Positions 7,801 to 8,586 of a stretch of 8,586 nt of DNA are shown piece after piece. Under the pieces are notes generated by a model. That model made no database searches and was not told the origin of the DNA. It saw only the letters and a program-made list of their open reading frames with translations. Each line of letters opens with the position of its first letter. The first letter of the stretch is position 1. The translations under genes and the position numbers were made by a program. The DNA comes from Clostridia bacterium (GTDB lineage Bacteria > Bacillota > Clostridia > Oscillospirales > CAG-272), in contig JAFQAM010000144.1 in NCBI GenBank assembly GCA_017416885.1, positions 1-8,586 of the forward strand, written 5' to 3'.

Positions 7801-7845
7801 GAAAATAAGGGAAGCATTACCGCAAGCGTAGCAACCACAAGCTGA
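4804..7845 (+). CDS. Large repeat-containing surface lipoprotein (MucBP-like/Listeria-Bacteroides-type repeats, GLUG-like C-terminus)
   Basis: A 1013-residue exported protein. The basic start MKKNILK, a hydrophobic stretch (8-22) and the lipobox LFSC give lipidation at Cys24, so it should be anchored to the outer face of the membrane; there is no LPXTG signal. Residues 26-697 are five tandem units of 135-136 residues. Each has a MucBP-like half (about 26-96, 160-230, 296-366, 432-501, 567-637) and a half resembling Listeria-Bacteroides (Flg_new) repeats, starting at 97, 232, 368, 503 and 639 and ending in a F.KWDKAFD..TGDITVTAV-like signature. Residues about 720-1013 contain GLUG-like motifs (first EVGLFSNNKGIIDGV, 761-775) and probably form a beta-helix. 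Adhesion, or binding of polysaccharide or protein, is the likely role by analogy; no catalytic site was seen. The gene stands alone between its own promoter and terminator, divergent from the two-component operon. Family names rest on motif recognition by eye. Confidence 0.93.
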   Translation: MKKNILKLLFLIVIVISAFALFSCASYEYTVKYYNEMPDGTYVEQHIEKQTTKDTVLNFQPPEKEHYTVNREKSKLTADFSTQTDVVIEVYYNANRYNVTFDIGELKLVSGDLTQSVFYGQGATAPTVESTDKAKLVKWDVAFDKVEGDITVKAVCDTNAKVNIYHKIEGADGNYETTLKDTITVDASKGAYTYEPSELNHYTVNNGESILTCTPSINKEASITVCYDRAIYNVKFQISGLDLSSGEVEQSVKYGDKAIAPILSNNDKCEFVKWDKDITKAIEGDTVFTAEVNSDAKVTVSIYRENSKGEFLLYDTIESTQDARLGSYTYKASEQEGYTFDKDSSTVEANLVVNGEYEITVYYKINWYSVKFNINELDCVSGELEQKIAYGEGAVAPQVANTSKYAFVKWDKAFDTITGDITITAVTTTDAPVKIIIYKESLNGEYSQDSEKTVYADTSKNEYTYTPPSVSNHTLNNEKSTLTVTPDILNIQTISVYYDLARLKVTFNIGSLDHIGGGDLVQYVPYGGSAVAPEVSGTRTAAFKNWNKSFNKITAETTVNAVTTSDATVKIVYYLESLEGGYVEGETKALTVSALPETYTHAPMAKTGYTINNTYGNSSCPLYAGREEVINIYYDLKRYTVTFVYEGLTLSSGDAVQTVAHGGSAIAPILTNSLTVVFDRWDKSFDNITSNLTVTAISEHYTPIYTRTDLERIELDLGANYILADDINLNSGLWTPLGTFTGKLLGNGHIITGVHFSGQNEVGLFSNNKGIIDGVTLKDCSVQASITNSNSWMILSSFLAYKNNGTIKNCRIIGANSFSYAFKCSQEIGCYSDAAFTHFNWTNNFRAGAYSCYNNGVIENSTIEGTLNFSISADIYYKFNTWLYTNVGSGSFTINANGQFGGFCAENNGDILQCRSTAAIKSYSYAKSVSETGGSGRNDVYAYTNVTFGTIAAINNDTIDRCETLVGILDSSSVSTNCSEAHARNNVTTDSAQYKTLVGENKGSITASVATTS
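4879..6894 (+). repeat. Five tandem 135-136-residue repeat units within the lipoprotein
   Basis: Equivalent positions (the YxVxF start of the second half-domain) fall at residues 97, 232, 368, 503 and 639, spacing 135, 136, 135 and 136, or about 405-408 bases. Recurrent features are S/G-G-x-L/V-x-Q-x-V-x-YG, then AP, then a KWDK-like box, then YYxxxxxG and TYT(Y/H). At DNA level an aaatgggata-type core recurs near 5215, 5620 and 6028, with altered versions near 6433 and 6841. Copies are diverged, so the array is old rather than a recent amplification. Confidence 0.88.
7087..7833 (+). repeat. GLUG-like motif series in the lipoprotein C-terminus
   Basis: Six related motifs with a G/F-x-x-x-NN-x-G-x-I-x-x-C/S theme end at glycine (or aspartate) residues 770, 805, 856, 909, 957 and 1003, spaced 35, 51, 53, 48 and 46. 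Examples are AYKNNGTIKNC, CYNNGVIENS, CAENNGDILQC and VGENKGSITAS. The upstream LGNGHIITGVHFSG segment (745-758) resembles the lead-in of GLUG and beta-helix domains. The last motif lies at the very C-terminus, so the protein ends inside the repeat pattern. Confidence 0.7.
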
Positions 7846-7873
7846 TTTGAAATTTACTGTAAAATCTAAAGAT

Positions 7874-7907
7874 AATGCACTCTAAGCAAAGCTTGGAGTG
7901 CATTTTT
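7874..7907 (+). terminator. Rho-independent terminator of the lipoprotein gene
   Basis: A 14-base-pair stem, 7874-7887 with 7891-7904 and including one wobble pair, closes on an AAA loop and runs into TTTTT at 7903-7907, then further T-rich sequence. It begins 28 bases after the stop codon. Confidence 0.93.
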
Positions 7908-7910
7908 ATA

Positions 7911-7949
7911 TTTTGAAAACAAAAGGGCTATTGCTTAACACAATAGCCC
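7911..7949 (-). terminator. Rho-independent terminator of the pnp gene
   Basis: GGGCTATTG (7925-7933) pairs perfectly with CAATAGCCC (7941-7949) around a seven-base loop. On the minus strand the stem is followed by TTTTGTTTTC (complement of 7915-7924), as expected for a gene ending at 7978. It sits back to back with the lipoprotein terminator, insulating the two convergent genes. Confidence 0.88.
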
Positions 7950-7977
7950 CTTGAATTTTAAATATATCAGCCTTAAA

Positions 7978-8586
7978 TTAAAGCGCGTCTTTTCTTGAAA
8001 GGTTAGCGCGGCCCTTTTCGTCAATTCCTAAGAACTTAACAGGGAACTCATCACCAACATTGCAAACATCCTCAACCTTTTCGGTTCTTTCCTTTGCAAG
8101 CTTAGAGATGTGAACAAGGCCCTCTCTGCCCGGAGCATACTCGACGAATGCGCCGATAGGAATAATTCTTGTAACCTTTGAGTTGTAAATTGCGCCAACC
8201 TCTGGCTCAAATACGATACCCGCAATAATTTCTCTTGCAGCCTCAATTGACTTTTTGTCAATTGCTGAGATAAAGACGCTTCCGTCATCCTCAATATCAA
8301 TCTTAGCGCCTGTGTCAGCAACAATCTTTTGGATAACCTTTCCGCCTGAACCGATAACCTCACGGATCTTGTCAGGATTAATCTTCATTGATACCATCTT
8401 TGGAGCGTAGTCAGAAACCTCTTTTCTTGGAGCAGGAATAGCCTTTAAGATAACCTCATCAATGATTTGGTCACGGCCTGCGTGTGTCTGCTCAAATGCT
8501 CTCTTAATGATTTCAGGTGTAAGGCCGTCAATCTTTAAGTCCATTTGGATAGATGTAATACCCTTATGTGTACCTGCTACCTTAAA
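7978..8586 (-). CDS. pnp: Polynucleotide phosphorylase, C-terminal part (partial, open at right edge)
   Basis: The frame is open to the right edge; 202 residues are visible. The first ones (FKVAGTHKGITSIQ, then MDLKIDGLTPEI) match the end of the second RNase PH domain of PNPase, so the ATG at 8544 is internal and not the start. A KH domain follows (visible residues about 64-124) with its GSGG loop in REVIGSGGKVIQ, then an S1 RNA-binding domain (about 129-200) with IGAFVEY and GLVHIS, ending RANLSRKDAL only a few residues past the S1 fold. The enzyme degrades RNA 3' to 5' using phosphate, releasing nucleoside diphosphates, in mRNA turnover. The catalytic core and N-terminus lie outside the window. 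There is almost no C-terminal tail beyond S1. Confidence 0.97.
   Translation of the reverse strand, partial: FKVAGTHKGITSIQMDLKIDGLTPEIIKRAFEQTHAGRDQIIDEVILKAIPAPRKEVSDYAPKMVSMKINPDKIREVIGSGGKVIQKIVADTGAKIDIEDDGSVFISAIDKKSIEAAREIIAGIVFEPEVGAIYNSKVTRIIPIGAFVEYAPGREGLVHISKLAKERTEKVEDVCNVGDEFPVKFLGIDEKGRANLSRKDAL

Noticed and set aside
8542..8544. The ATG at 8544 as the start of a separate 188-residue KH-S1 protein.
   Set aside because: The frame continues upstream without a stop to the edge, with PNPase-typical residues (FKVAGTHKGITSIQ), so this ATG is an internal methionine.

Overview
The window looks like chromosome of an AT-rich, low-GC Gram-positive bacterium, most likely a gut-type Clostridia member. 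This is inferred from AGGAG-type ribosome binding sites, sigma-A-like promoters, a lipoprotein with Listeria-Bacteroides-type repeats, BspA-type leucine-rich repeats and a PhoR/PhoB-style two-component pair. No mobile element, CRISPR array, tRNA or rRNA was seen. No gap without a gene exceeds about 215 bases.

Layout, left to right. (1) Bases 1-2461, minus strand: a very large gene open at the left edge (820 residues visible). It encodes a zinc ribbon, a TPR-like region, a TIR domain with its probable catalytic Glu, more TPR-like sequence, a charged coiled coil, one membrane segment and at least nine 23-residue BspA-type leucine-rich repeats. (2) 2479-2676, minus: a 65-residue ribbon-helix-helix (RHH) regulator 17 bases upstream of the TIR gene. 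Its promoter is covered by inverted repeats, so the two genes probably form an autoregulated operon. (3) 2762-2823: a terminator separating this operon from the next. (4) 2828-4590, minus: a response regulator and a histidine kinase overlapping by four bases (ATGA). (5) 4591-4803: a divergent intergenic region with a promoter in each direction, the plus-strand one being a perfect TTGACA-17-TATAAT. (6) 4804-7845, plus: a 1013-residue lipoprotein with five paired beta-domain repeats of 135-136 residues and a cysteine-rich GLUG-like C-terminus. (7) 7874-7949: two back-to-back terminators. (8) 7978-8586, minus, open at the right edge: the C-terminal KH and S1 domains of polynucleotide phosphorylase.

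How they may work together: the two-component system faces the lipoprotein gene across a shared promoter region and may control it, though no operator was identified. The RHH regulator probably limits expression of the TIR protein. If its topology is N-in/C-out, the TIR protein would carry a cytoplasmic TIR effector and an outside LRR array, the same arrangement across the membrane as a Toll-like receptor but with reversed domain order. This RHH-TIR-LRR unit is the most interesting item here. The rest is ordinary chromosome.
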